A stretch of 64,000 bases of DNA, taken from Nitrosomonadales bacterium (GTDB lineage Bacteria; Pseudomonadota; Gammaproteobacteria; Burkholderiales; Gallionellaceae). Positions 22,915 to 31,228 of this stretch are shown here, one piece after another. The stretch is from positions 62,001 to 126,000 of the forward strand of contig JACRAT010000029.1 in NCBI GenBank assembly GCA_016234685.1. The letters run 5' to 3'. The position numbers and the translations under genes were made by a program. Under the pieces are notes generated by a model, which saw only the letters and a list, made by a program, of their open reading frames with translations, searched no databases and was not told the DNA's origin. Each line of letters begins with the position of its first letter. Position 1 is the stretch's first letter.

Positions 22915-24056
22915 AGTTCAAGAAGTCATCCGTATTGCCCTTGATGCTGCTTGGTGTGTTGGTGGGCTGTGGCGAAAAAGCCGCCGCTCCTAGCAATGCG
23001 CCCGCCGTCGATCCGTCCATCGTTACCATCGCGCCGGAGTTTTTGCCGCGTTTGACCATCGCCGCCGCAGGCGAAGGCGAAGTGGCCGACACCTTGCGCG
23101 TACCGGCCCGCATCGAAGTGGACGAGCAGCGCGTCGCGCGCATCGGCGCGGCGGTAACAGGTCGTCTGACCGACATCCGGGTGGAACTAGGCCAGCGCGT
23201 GCGGCGCGGCGAAGTGCTGGCGACCTTGCACAGCACCGAGCTGTCGGCGGCACAGCTTTCCTATCTCAAGGCGCTGTCGCAGCAGGGCTTGCAGCAGCGC
23301 GCGGTGAGTCGCGCCAATCTGCTGTTCGAATCCGATGTCATCAGCGCCGCCGAGTTGCAGAAGCGTGAGAGCGAGTTGCTACAGGCGCAGGCCGAGTTGC
23401 ACGCCTCGCACGATCAGCTGATGGTGTTGGGTATGACGCAGGCCGACATCAATCAATTGGGTGAGACGCGCACGGTGCATTCCTTGTCTTCCGTCACCTC
23501 CACGCTGGATGGCGCGGTGATCGAGCGCAAGGTGACGCCGGGCGAAGTGGTGCAGCCAGCCGACGCGCTGTTCACCGTGGCCGATCTGTCGCATGTCTGG
23601 CTGGTGGCCGAGATACCCGAGCAGCAGGCCGGGCTGGTGAAGAGCGGCGAACAGGCCGAGGCGGAGATCCCCGCGCTGGAGAACGAGCGCATCAAGGGGC
23701 GGCTGATCTTCGTATCCGACACGGTCAAGCCCGACACCCGCACGGTGACGGTGCGCATGGACGTGGAGAACGCCGCGCGGGCGCTCAAGCCGGGGATGCT
23801 GGCTTCGATGCTGATCCACGGTTCGCCGCGTCAGCGTGTGCTGATCCCGGTGGATGCGGTGGTGCGCGAGGACAACAAGGATTACGTCTTCGTGCAGCTC
23901 GACGCGCAGCGTTTCCAGTTGCGCGCGGTCAAGCTGGGGCAGGAGAGCGGCAGTGCGGTGTCGGTGCTGGAGGGGCTGAAGCCGGGCGAGAAGATCGTCA
24001 GCGGCGGCGCGTTCCACCTGAACAACGAGCGTCGTCGCAAAGAACTGGAGGGTTGA
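22911..24056 (+). CDS. czcB: RND efflux membrane-fusion lipoprotein (CzcB-like)
   Basis: 381 residues. Lipoprotein signal with lipobox LVGC (C20). Biotinyl-lipoyl-like half motifs (RIGAAVTGRLTDIRVELGQRV), alpha-helical hairpin (QAQAELHASHDQL), then STLDGAVIERKVTPGEVV and the beta-barrel (VRMDVENAARALKPGMLA). It has no His-rich N-terminal metal-binding extension, unlike CzcB of Cupriavidus. It connects the inner-membrane pump to CzcC. One base separates it from czcA. Confidence 0.9.
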   Translation: MKFKKSSVLPLMLLGVLVGCGEKAAAPSNAPAVDPSIVTIAPEFLPRLTIAAAGEGEVADTLRVPARIEVDEQRVARIGAAVTGRLTDIRVELGQRVRRGEVLATLHSTELSAAQLSYLKALSQQGLQQRAVSRANLLFESDVISAAELQKRESELLQAQAELHASHDQLMVLGMTQADINQLGETRTVHSLSSVTSTLDGAVIERKVTPGEVVQPADALFTVADLSHVWLVAEIPEQQAGLVKSGEQAEAEIPALENERIKGRLIFVSDTVKPDTRTVTVRMDVENAARALKPGMLASMLIHGSPRQRVLIPVDAVVREDNKDYVFVQLDAQRFQLRAVKLGQESGSAVSVLEGLKPGEKIVSGGAFHLNNERRRKELEG

Positions 24057-24057
24057 G

Positions 24058-27000
24058 ATGCTGACAGCAATCATCCGCGCGGCGCTCAAACAGCGCCTCG
24101 TGCTGGTCGTGCTGGCGACTTGTCTGCTGGTGTTCGGCATGGACGCTACGCGCAAACTCTCGGTCGATGCCTTCCCCGACGTGACCAACGTGCAGGTGCA
24201 GATCGCCACGGTGGCGCAGGGGCGTTCGCCGGAAGAGGTCGAACGCTTCGTCACCGTGCCGCTGGAGATGGCGATGACCGGTCTGCCGGGGCTGGAGGAG
24301 ATGCGTTCGCTGAACAAGCCAGGCCTGTCGCTCATCACGCTGGTGTTCAGCGAGGCGACCGACGTGTATTTCGCCCGCCAACTGGTGATGGAACGGCTGA
24401 TCGAAGTGGGCGGGCGGATGCCGCAGGGCATCACGCCCACGCTGGGGCCGCTTTCCACCGGCTTGGGCGAGGTCTATCAATACACGCTAGAGCGGGATGA
24501 CGACGGCAAGCGAGCGTTGTCCCGTGAAGAACTGACGCAGCGCCGCATCGCGCAGGATTGGGTGGTGCGCCCCTTGTTGCGTGGCATCCCCGGCGTGGCC
24601 GAGATCAACTCGCAGGGCGGCTACATCAAGCAGTATCAGGTGCAGGTCAACCCGGATCGGATGCGCCACTACCAGCTGACCTTGCAGGAGATCTATCAGG
24701 CGCTGGCGCGCAACAACGCCAACTCCGGCGGCGGTGTGCTACCGCATTACGCCGAGCAATATCTGATACGCGGGGTCGGGCTGGTCAAGTCGCTGGATGA
24801 CATCGGTGCCATCGTGCTGAAGGAGCAGGAGGGCGTGCCGGTGCTGATGCGCGATGTGGCCGAGGTGAAGATCGGCGCGGAAGAGCGTTACGGCGCGGTG
24901 GTCAAGAACGGCGAGACCGAAGCGGTGGGCGGCATCGTGATGATGATACGCGCAGGCAACGCCAAAGAGATCGTCGGGCGCGTCAAGCAGCGGGTGACCG
25001 AGATCAACGCCAAGGGCATGTTGCCGGACGGCCTGAAGATCGTTCCCTACTATGATCGCAGCGAGCTGGTGGATGCTGCGCTGCATACGGTGGTGAAGAC
25101 GCTGATCGAAGGCGTGATCTTGGTGATCGTGGTGCTGTTCCTGTTTCTGGGGGACGTGCGTTCTTCGCTGATCGTGGTGGCGACGCTGGTGCTGACACCG
25201 CTCATCACCTTCATGGTGATGAACCGCTACGGCATCTCTGCCAATCTGATGTCGCTGGGCGGCCTGACCATCGCCATCGGCTTGATGGTGGATGGCTCGG
25301 TGGTGGTGGTGGAGAATGCCTTCCAGCGGCTGGCCGAGCGGCGTGGTGGCGGGGTGAGCCGGGTGCGGGTGGTGATGGAGGCGGCGGCAGAAGTCGGTAC
25401 GCCGGTGGTGTTCGGCGTGTCCATCATCATTTTGGTGTTTCTGCCGCTGATGACGCTGGAAGGTATGGAGGGCAAGATGTTCGCGCCGCTGGCCTTCACT
25501 ATCGCCATCGCATTGTTCGTCTCGCTGGTGCTTTCGCTCACCCTGACGCCGGTGCTGAGCTCTTATCTGCTGGTCGGCAAGGACGAGCACGATACCTGGC
25601 TGGTGGCGCGGCTGAAGAAACCCTATTTGAAGCTGCTGGGGCAGGCCTTGGCCCATGACAAAAAGACCGTGGCCGTGGCGGGTGGAGCGTTCGCGCTGGC
25701 GCTGGCCTTGTTGCCCTTTCTAGGCACGGCCTTCATCCCCGAGATGAAGGAAGGCTCGATCGTGCCGGGCATCAACCGCGTGTCCAATATCTCGCTGGAA
25801 GAATCCATCAAGATGGAGATGGAGGCGATGCGGCTGGTGATGCAGGTGCCCGGCGTGAAGTCGGCGGTGTCCGGCGTGGGGCGCGGCGAAAGCCCGGCGG
25901 ATTCGCAGGGGCAGAACGAATCCACCCCCATCGTCAGCCTCAAACCGCGCGACGAATGGCCGGACGGATGGACGCAGGACGACATCGCCGAAGTCATCCG
26001 CACCAAGCTGAATGCTCTGCCCGGCGTGCAGGTGGTGATGGCCCAGCCCATCTCTGACCGGGTGGACGAGATGGTGACCGGCGTGCGCTCCGATGTGGCG
26101 ATCAAGCTGTTCGGCGACGACCTCGATCTGCTCAAGCAGAAGGCCGACGCCATCGCCAAGGTGGCGGCGACGGTGCAGGGCGCGCAGGATCTGCGCGTGG
26201 AGCGCGTCACTGGCCAGCAGTATCTTTCCATCGAGGTGGATAGGCAGGCCATCGCTCGCTACGGCCTGAACGTGGCTGATGTGCATGATGTGATCGAGAC
26301 TGCCATCGGCGGCAAACAGGCCACCGAGATCTACGAAGGCGAGCGTCGCTTCAGCGCCGTGGTGCGTCTGCCGCTGGCTTTCCGCGATGACGTGGCGACC
26401 ATCCGCAGCTTGCTGGTCTCGTCGCCCAACGGCGCGCAGGTGGCGCTGGAGAACCTCGCCAACATCCGAGTGGTCGATGGCCCGGCGCAGATCAGCCGCG
26501 AGAGCGCCAAGCGCCGCATCGTGATCGGCGTGAATGTGAAAGACCGCGACTTGGGCAGTTTCGTGGCCGAGTTGCAGCAGGCGGTGGAGCGCAAGATCAG
26601 GCTGCCGGATGGCTATTATCTGGAGTGGGGCGGGCAGTTCCAGAACATGGAGCGCGCGATGGGCCACCTGATGATTATCGTGCCACTGACGGTGGCGGCG
26701 ATCTTCTTCCTGCTGTTTCTGCTGTTCGGCTCGTTGCGTTTCGCCACGCTCATCATCACCGTGCTGCCGTTCGCTTCCATCGGCGGCGTGATCGCGCTGT
26801 TCATCACTGGTGAATATCTGTCGGTGCCTGCCTCGGTCGGCTTCATCGCCCTGTGGGGGATAGCGGTGCTGAACGGCGTGGTGCTGGTCTCCTTCATCCG
26901 CAGCCTGCGCGATGAAGGGATGACGCTGGACGAGGCGGTGCGGCAAGGTTGCCGCCAGCGCTTCCGTCCGGTGCTGATGACGGCCACCGTCGCCATGCTG

Positions 27001-27159
27001 GGGCTGATCCCCATGCTGTTCGCCACCGGGCCCGGTTCCGAAGTGCAGCGCCCGCTGGCCATCGTGGTGATCGGTGGGCTGGTGACTTCCACTCTGCTCA
27101 CGCTGGTGGTGCTGCCGACGTTGTACAAGTGGTTCGAAGACCAACCTATCGAGGCATAA
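24058..27159 (+). CDS. czcA: Heavy-metal RND efflux pump (CzcA/CusA family)
   Basis: 1033 residues, twelve membrane helices and two large periplasmic loops. It starts MLTAIIRAALKQRLVLVVLA and contains SVDAFPDVTNVQV, the hallmark of heavy-metal RND pumps. The fourth membrane helix reads AIGLMVDGSVVVVEN: the Asp and EN needed for proton flow are present, but the DFG of the classical Co/Zn/Cd type is AIG. The substrate metal is therefore uncertain. A proton-driven trimer exporting cations from periplasm or cytoplasm. Followed by a PII-like gene 12 bp on. Confidence 0.92.
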   Translation: MLTAIIRAALKQRLVLVVLATCLLVFGMDATRKLSVDAFPDVTNVQVQIATVAQGRSPEEVERFVTVPLEMAMTGLPGLEEMRSLNKPGLSLITLVFSEATDVYFARQLVMERLIEVGGRMPQGITPTLGPLSTGLGEVYQYTLERDDDGKRALSREELTQRRIAQDWVVRPLLRGIPGVAEINSQGGYIKQYQVQVNPDRMRHYQLTLQEIYQALARNNANSGGGVLPHYAEQYLIRGVGLVKSLDDIGAIVLKEQEGVPVLMRDVAEVKIGAEERYGAVVKNGETEAVGGIVMMIRAGNAKEIVGRVKQRVTEINAKGMLPDGLKIVPYYDRSELVDAALHTVVKTLIEGVILVIVVLFLFLGDVRSSLIVVATLVLTPLITFMVMNRYGISANLMSLGGLTIAIGLMVDGSVVVVENAFQRLAERRGGGVSRVRVVMEAAAEVGTPVVFGVSIIILVFLPLMTLEGMEGKMFAPLAFTIAIALFVSLVLSLTLTPVLSSYLLVGKDEHDTWLVARLKKPYLKLLGQALAHDKKTVAVAGGAFALALALLPFLGTAFIPEMKEGSIVPGINRVSNISLEESIKMEMEAMRLVMQVPGVKSAVSGVGRGESPADSQGQNESTPIVSLKPRDEWPDGWTQDDIAEVIRTKLNALPGVQVVMAQPISDRVDEMVTGVRSDVAIKLFGDDLDLLKQKADAIAKVAATVQGAQDLRVERVTGQQYLSIEVDRQAIARYGLNVADVHDVIETAIGGKQATEIYEGERRFSAVVRLPLAFRDDVATIRSLLVSSPNGAQVALENLANIRVVDGPAQISRESAKRRIVIGVNVKDRDLGSFVAELQQAVERKIRLPDGYYLEWGGQFQNMERAMGHLMIIVPLTVAAIFFLLFLLFGSLRFATLIITVLPFASIGGVIALFITGEYLSVPASVGFIALWGIAVLNGVVLVSFIRSLRDEGMTLDEAVRQGCRQRFRPVLMTATVAMLGLIPMLFATGPGSEVQRPLAIVVIGGLVTSTLLTLVVLPTLYKWFEDQPIEA

Positions 27160-27171
27160 GGAGAAGATGCG

Positions 27172-27504
27172 ATGAAGGAAATCAAGGCCATCATTCAGCC
27201 CAAGCGCTTGGAGCGCATCCGTGATGCGTTCCGCACCTTGCCGGGCTTTCCCGGCATGAGCGTCTCGCGCATCCAGGGGTGCAGCGAGCACCTAGGCGTC
27301 GAGCAACATCAAAATCTGCGTGCGGAGTTGACGGAGTTTTCGGACAAAGTACGGTTGGAGATCGTCGCCCCGGAAGAGATGCTTCCTGAGATCGTGCGGC
27401 TCATCCACAAACACGCTTACACCGGGCAGACCGGCGACGGCGTGCTATGGGTGACGGAAGTGGGAGAGTTCCACCGGCTGTGCAAGCCGCTGGAACGGAG
27501 CTAA
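27172..27504 (+). CDS. PII-like signalling protein linked to metal efflux
   Basis: 110 residues. The PII fold is evident: MKEIKAIIQPKRLERIRDAF, then KVRLEIVAPEEM and the C-terminal TGQTGDGVLWVTEVGEFHRL, equivalent to the TGxxGDGKIFV of GlnB. The T-loop region is diverged (IQGCSEHLGVEQHQNL) and lacks the uridylylated Tyr of GlnB, but offers Cys and His side chains. Such PII relatives are known next to CzcA-type pumps. It is probably a metal or nucleotide sensor acting on the pump. Convergent with the next gene. Confidence 0.85.
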   Translation: MKEIKAIIQPKRLERIRDAFRTLPGFPGMSVSRIQGCSEHLGVEQHQNLRAELTEFSDKVRLEIVAPEEMLPEIVRLIHKHAYTGQTGDGVLWVTEVGEFHRLCKPLERS

Positions 27505-27527
27505 AAGCGGCCCTACAGGTTTGTGCG

Positions 27528-27929
27528 TCAGCGAGTGCTGGTGGCGAGCTGATCGGATCGCGCCAGTAGCCGGTTGATGGTCGAAAGTAAGAGATTGCCG
27601 CTGACGGGCTTTTTCAGTGAGCAATCCGCCCCCATTCGTTCTGCCAGTGTCAGATATAGTTCGCCCCTCTCAGGGCCTCGGCCTGAGATCGCCAACACCG
27701 GCAGATGCGGGTTCTGCGCGCGGACGCTGCGTATCAGCATCACCCCGTCGACTTCCGGCATCACCATGTCGGTGATGATGAGGTCAGGCGCAAGCGCCTG
27801 CCATGTTGCGAGTGCCGCTTTGCCATTGCTGGCGAATGCGACCTCGAAACCGTGCATCTCCAGCAAGACCTCGATCGCATTGGCGACCAAGGGATCGTCT
27901 TCAACGATCAGTATGCGCGGCGGATTCAT
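27528..27929 (-). CDS. Stand-alone receiver-domain protein
   Basis: About 133 residues from ATG 27929 (MNPPRILIVEDDPLVANAIE). A single receiver domain: acidic pair EDD, phosphoacceptor Asp in LIITDMVMPEVDG, Thr/Ser in LAISGRG and Lys in CSLKKPV. There is no output domain, so it acts like CheY/Spo0F through protein contacts. No kinase gene is adjacent. Its upstream region carries a regular array of TAGAC boxes (27961-28035). Confidence 0.9.
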   Translation of the reverse strand: MNPPRILIVEDDPLVANAIEVLLEMHGFEVAFASNGKAALATWQALAPDLIITDMVMPEVDGVMLIRSVRAQNPHLPVLAISGRGPERGELYLTLAERMGADCSLKKPVSGNLLLSTINRLLARSDQLATSTR

Positions 27930-27960
27930 GCGGTGGGCTCCCAAAAGACTCAGGAGGGCA

Positions 27961-28035
27961 TTGTTCCAGTAGGCCTAGACTAGAACAATAGACCAAGAAG
28001 CCTAGACAGTTTGGCCTAGAGATATATCGCTAGAC
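27961..28035. promoter_or_regulatory. Array of TAGAC boxes at ~14-bp spacing
   Basis: TAGAC at 27976, 27989, 28003 and 28031, with TAGAG at 28017: spacings 13, 14, 14, 14. The left end overlaps an imperfect dyad TTGTTCCAGT...GAACAA (27961-27988). It lies 32-106 bp upstream of the receiver gene and probably contains its promoter/operator. Confidence 0.5.
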
Positions 28036-28073
28036 CAAAAACAAGCCCCTCTCCCGGCTGGGGAGAAGGGGCT
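28033..28073 (-). terminator. Intrinsic terminator of the FKBP lipoprotein gene
   Basis: On the minus strand AGCCCCTTCTCCC, a short loop and GGGAGAGGGGCT are followed by TGTTTTTGG. The stem belongs to the GC-rich type B repeat family, so a repeat appears to serve as terminator. Confidence 0.7.
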
Positions 28074-28097
28074 GGATCACGGGTCGGGCGGCAGCGC

Positions 28098-28547
28098 TCA
28101 GCGCACTTTAAGCAACTCCACATCGAACACCAGCGTGGCATTCGGCGGGATTACCCCGCCCGCACCGCGCCGGCCATAGCCCATCTCCGGCGGAATGGTC
28201 AGCGTGCGTTGCCCGCCCACCTGCATCCCTTCCACGCCCACATCCCAGCCCTTGATGACTTGCCCCTCGCCCAACGGGAAGTCGAACGGCTCACGGCGAT
28301 CACGCGAACTGTCGAACTTCTTGCCCTTGTGGTTTGCCGCCGCTGCGTCATACAGCCAGCCGGTGTAATGCACCGACACCTTCTTGCCCGCCTTCGCCAG
28401 CGCGCCTTCGCCTTGTTTGATGTCGGTCTTGATGAGTTCAGTCACGTCGCTAGTCTCCATAGGGGGTAATGCCGGCTCAGAGCAGGCGGTGATGAGGCAT
28501 GTGGCTAAAAGCAACGATGCGCGGGATAGTTTGGAGAGCAGGTTCAT
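28098..28547 (-). CDS. FKBP-type peptidyl-prolyl isomerase, lipoprotein
   Basis: 149 residues. Lipoprotein signal ending LITAC (C22), then one FKBP domain: [55 protein letters not shown] and [15 protein letters not shown]. It catalyses proline isomerisation, probably on the periplasmic side. Very similar to both halves of the next gene, so the three FKBP domains come from local duplication. Confidence 0.93.
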   Translation of the reverse strand: MNLLSKLSRASLLLATCLITACSEPALPPMETSDVTELIKTDIKQGEGALAKAGKKVSVHYTGWLYDAAAANHKGKKFDSSRDRREPFDFPLGEGQVIKGWDVGVEGMQVGGQRTLTIPPEMGYGRRGAGGVIPPNATLVFDVELLKVR

Positions 28548-28579
28548 TTATGTCTCGATGTGGAAGTCGGTGGCGGGTA

Positions 28580-29266
28580 TTACTGCACGTCCAGCAATTC
28601 CACATCGAACACCAGCGTGGCATTGGGCGGAATCACGCCGCCCGCACCACGCTTACCGTAGCCCATCTCCGGCGGGATGACGAGGGTGCGGCTGCCGCCC
28701 ACCTTCATACCCTGCACGCCGATGTCCCAACCCGAGATCACATGGCCTTGCCCCAAGGGGAAATCGAACGGCTCGTTGCGGTCGCGCGAACTGTCGAACT
28801 TGGTGCCCTTGTTCTCGGGTGCGTGCTTGTCGAACAGCCAGCCGGTGTAATGCACCGTCACCTGCTGCCCTTCTTGCGCTTCAACGCCTTCGCCGATCTT
28901 GGTGTCGATGCACTCGGTATGGATCACCTTGAGCAGCTTCACCTCGAACACCAGCGTCGCGTTCGGCGGGATCACCCCACCTGCCCCGCGCGGCCCATAG
29001 CCCATCTCCGGCGGGATCACCAGCGTGCGGCTACCGCCTTCCTTCATCCCTTGCACGCCCTCGTCCCAGCCGCGAATGACGCGCCCGCCGCCCAGCGGAA
29101 AATCGAACGGCTCATTGCGGTCAAGCGAGCTGTCGAACTTCGTGCCCTTGTTGTCCGCTGCGTTCGCGTCGAACAACCAGCCGGTGTAATGCACGATAAC
29201 GGTCTGTCCGGCTTTCGCTTCCGCGCCTTCGCCTAGTTTGGTGTCGGTTTTGATGAGTTCAGTCAT
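28580..29266 (-). CDS. Tandem double-domain FKBP peptidyl-prolyl isomerase
   Basis: 228 residues holding two complete FKBP domains (about 1-113 and 118-228), each with [30 protein letters not shown] and [10 protein letters not shown]. No signal peptide, so cytoplasmic unless exported otherwise. The start [14 protein letters not shown] parallels [14 protein letters not shown] in the lipoprotein next door, showing that this gene and the lipoprotein share ancestry and differ in targeting. Confidence 0.93.
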   Translation of the reverse strand: MTELIKTDTKLGEGAEAKAGQTVIVHYTGWLFDANAADNKGTKFDSSLDRNEPFDFPLGGGRVIRGWDEGVQGMKEGGSRTLVIPPEMGYGPRGAGGVIPPNATLVFEVKLLKVIHTECIDTKIGEGVEAQEGQQVTVHYTGWLFDKHAPENKGTKFDSSRDRNEPFDFPLGQGHVISGWDIGVQGMKVGGSRTLVIPPEMGYGKRGAGGVIPPNATLVFDVELLDVQ

Positions 29267-29267
29267 A

Positions 29268-29314
29268 CTGATTTCCTTTGGTTGATTATCTGTTGGTGCG
29301 CAAGCGCACCCTAC
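29268..29314. repeat. 47-bp direct repeat, copy 1
   Basis: Begins CTGATTTCCTTTGGTTGATT and ends GCGCAAGCGCACCCTAC. It is identical to 29820-29866, and the two copies bracket the retropepsin-like gene. The internal GGTGCGCAAGCGCACC is a palindrome. Confidence 0.9.
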
Positions 29315-29318
29315 TTGC

Positions 29319-29699
29319 CTATTTCGCCGAAGCCACCGGATAGTTCGGATGCTGCGGATTCGCCATCAGCGTCTGCTGGCGCGGATCGACCACTAAGTCC
29401 ATCGCTTCCATCGGGATCACGCCCAGCCGCGGCTCGTTGCCCAGCACCACCGCCTCGGTCACATAGCTGCGATTGCCGAAAGCGATCTCCACCGGCGCGA
29501 TCTTCGGCACCTTGCGCTGATGCCCGTCCGCCAAAGTCACCACCTGCTGGCTGACCTCCGAGATATCGAACCCCAATTGCAACGCCACCTCCTCCGGCAC
29601 GCACATGAACGTCGCCCCGGTATCCACCAACGCGCCGACCTGCACGCTTTGGCGGGTGAAGAGATTGGTCAATTGCAGCGGTGCGTAAGTGAGTCCCAT
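29319..29699 (-). CDS. Retropepsin-like aspartic protease (clan AA)
   Basis: 126 residues from ATG 29699 ([14 protein letters not shown]), with GGAGAAAACG just upstream. Catalytic motif [13 protein letters not shown], the DTG/DSG signature of retroviral-type aspartic proteases, and a second strand-loop [14 protein letters not shown] equivalent to the ILG-G flap region. Such single-lobe bacterial proteins act as dimers. Function unknown; the gene is a discrete cassette between two 47-bp direct repeats. Confidence 0.85.
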   Translation of the reverse strand: MGLTYAPLQLTNLFTRQSVQVGALVDTGATFMCVPEEVALQLGFDISEVSQQVVTLADGHQRKVPKIAPVEIAFGNRSYVTEAVVLGNEPRLGVIPMEAMDLVVDPRQQTLMANPQHPNYPVASAK

Positions 29700-29770
29700 C
29701 GTTTTCTCCTTGAGGGATGCGAAATTCGGATTGGTGATTTTCGTAAGGTGCGGAGCGTAGCGCATTGCAG

Positions 29771-29815
29771 CAATTTCATATACGGCGTAATGCCCGCTGG
29801 TTATTGCGCCCTACG
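29771..29815. repeat. Dispersed repeat (type D2), copy 1
   Basis: AATTTCATATACGGCGTAAT then GCCCGCTGGTTATTGCGCCC TAC. A diverged second copy lies at 30474-30515 (GATTTCACATATGGCGCAAT ...). Sits directly next to the 47-bp repeat copy 2. Confidence 0.75.
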
Positions 29816-29819
29816 CTGG

Positions 29820-29866
29820 CTGATTTCCTTTGGTTGATTATCTGTTGGTGCGCAAGCGCACCCTAC
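29820..29866. repeat. 47-bp direct repeat, copy 2
   Basis: Identical to 29268-29314, same orientation, 552 bp away. Lies between the retropepsin gene and the toxin gene. Confidence 0.9.
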
Positions 29867-29873
29867 CTAGCTG

Positions 29874-30179
29874 TTACTCCAACCCGATCAGTGCCGGGGT
29901 GAGCAATCTTTTTCCATGAACTACCGCAACAACCAGCACCTGCCCAGCCGTCACTCGGTAGATCAAACGATAGCTGTAAACAAAGCGCTCGCGAAATGCT
30001 GGCTCGCCGATTTCGGGAACAATCGGACCGACGTTCGGAAACCTTTCCAGACTTTGAGCCGCCTCCAAAATCTTCCTCACCACAGCGGATGCGTAAAATG
30101 GCGAGTCCTTCGCGATGTACGCCGCGATGGCATCAACGTCATCCAGCGCCTCGGGCGACCAACTTACTCGCGTATCCAT
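29874..30179 (-). CDS. ParE/RelE-superfamily toxin
   Basis: 101 residues: VSWSPEALDDVDAIAAYIAKDSPFYA, LERFPNVGPIVPE, RERFVYSYRLIYRV and VVAVVHGKRLL, the usual ParE-type pattern. The family includes gyrase poisons and ribosome-dependent RNases; which applies here is not visible. Its start overlaps the end of the antitoxin gene by 16 bases. Confidence 0.88.
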   Translation of the reverse strand: MDTRVSWSPEALDDVDAIAAYIAKDSPFYASAVVRKILEAAQSLERFPNVGPIVPEIGEPAFRERFVYSYRLIYRVTAGQVLVVAVVHGKRLLTPALIGLE

Positions 30180-30355
30180 TGGGCCAGCCGTTGCTCGGCA
30201 TCTTGTTGTGAGACAGCCCCTTCCGTTTCTGCTCTAGCCACACCGTTCTTGATCTTCTCGATCACGTAAAGGTGATATTGAATATCCTCCAGCGAACAAT
30301 CCTCTGGCAATTTCTGAAGCATCGAAGCAACTTGCTGTTTTGCGATTTGCATCAT
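30164..30355 (-). CDS. Antitoxin of the ParE-type module
   Basis: 62-63 residues. Two adjacent ATGs (30355, 30352) follow GGAGGTGA; the second has the better spacing. A helical, acidic protein (LPEDCSLEDIQYHLYVIEKI, AETEGAVSQQDAEQRLAQW) resembling the small antitoxins paired with RelE/ParE toxins. It should bind the toxin and autoregulate the pair. Confidence 0.8.
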   Translation of the reverse strand: MMQIAKQQVASMLQKLPEDCSLEDIQYHLYVIEKIKNGVARAETEGAVSQQDAEQRLAQWIRE

Positions 30356-30473
30356 TCACCTCCTTGATGAGATTAAAGTTTCGTAGGGCAATGGAATGGC
30401 TGGGATGATAAAACGATTACGATTTAGAGCGCACGGCACAAACCGTGGTACGTCCATTATTATTTACGCACCG

Positions 30474-30515
30474 ATTTCACATATGGCGCAATGCCCGTTG
30501 GTTAGTGCGCCCTAC
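30474..30515. repeat. Dispersed repeat (type D2), copy 2
   Basis: GATTTCACATATGGCGCAAT then GCCCGTTGGTTAGTGCGCCC TAC; about 85% like 29771-29815. It sits at the 3' end of the HIRAN gene. The remaining spacer 30356-30473 holds nothing else that I can identify. Confidence 0.75.
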
Positions 30516-30520
30516 TCGGG

Positions 30521-31228
30521 CTAAGAAACGCTGACTCTGATATATACCAATGGACGAGTCGGTTTGCCATTCAGCCTCTCTACCGTTGCTACGACTTGGT
30601 GACTTTTCAGCCAATTATGGAAGGTGCTTTTGATAACTCGGTTAACATAACCGATGCGCTGACCAGCGCAAACAACTACGAGCGCATCTGCATCTACCGG
30701 ATTCTGGCTGTCTATCTCAAAATGGACAGGATCACCCACATGAATATTTTCGGAAACGCTGCCTCGAAATACATGCCGCAACCCAGCAACCTCCATAAGG
30801 TAGTCGCAAGGAATGGCATCTCGAGGAAACTCAGGAACCAAAGCAAAACCATCACTAGGTAAACGAGCTCCCGTATAACCAAGCAGAGCTAAGTCAGAAT
30901 TTGGAAATGGGGACGGAAGCCTATGCTGCCGAAGAAAGTCGGAAAAATCGTCTCGCTTGCGAGGGGGCAGTCGTCGAATTAACGCTTCAACAACCCCGTG
31001 CCGAATGACCTCCGACTTATTTTCAAATGCAGTAAAACCTTGAAATCCCGCCTCGCAGGCCGCTTGATAATCACTTGAGTCCTTAAGATATCGAAATACA
31101 ATTTCTCCGTTAGTCTCAGCGTACACTTCACCAACGACTCGGCGGGTACGGTCATGGGCCTGCTCATCGGATGGCTGCCATGTAAGCAACAAACGAATGG
31201 GTTCTACAATGTGCTGAAGGGTGTTCAT
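30521..31228 (-). CDS. HIRAN-domain protein paired with a HipA-like kinase
   Basis: 235 residues. The C-terminal part (~142-235) is HIRAN-like: VGDPVHFEIDSQNPVDADAL, then GQRIGYVNRVI, a fold that binds damaged or 3'-ended DNA in other proteins. The first ~140 residues (VVGEVYAETNGEIVFRYLKD, GFQGFTAFENKSEVI, FALVPEFPRD) loosely recall the N-terminal subdomain of HipA. ATG overlaps the kinase stop by 4 bases. The region is visibly richer in A+T than its flanks, suggesting transfer. I infer a partner or antitoxin of the kinase. Confidence 0.7.
   Translation of the reverse strand: MNTLQHIVEPIRLLLTWQPSDEQAHDRTRRVVGEVYAETNGEIVFRYLKDSSDYQAACEAGFQGFTAFENKSEVIRHGVVEALIRRLPPRKRDDFSDFLRQHRLPSPFPNSDLALLGYTGARLPSDGFALVPEFPRDAIPCDYLMEVAGLRHVFRGSVSENIHVGDPVHFEIDSQNPVDADALVVVCAGQRIGYVNRVIKSTFHNWLKSHQVVATVERLNGKPTRPLVYIRVSVS

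Noticed and set aside
25720-27291. A 523-codon open frame antisense to czcA
   Set aside because: Composition is His/Gln/Arg-rich with no domain, it lies wholly opposite a conserved RND pump, and such frames are expected in GC-rich DNA.
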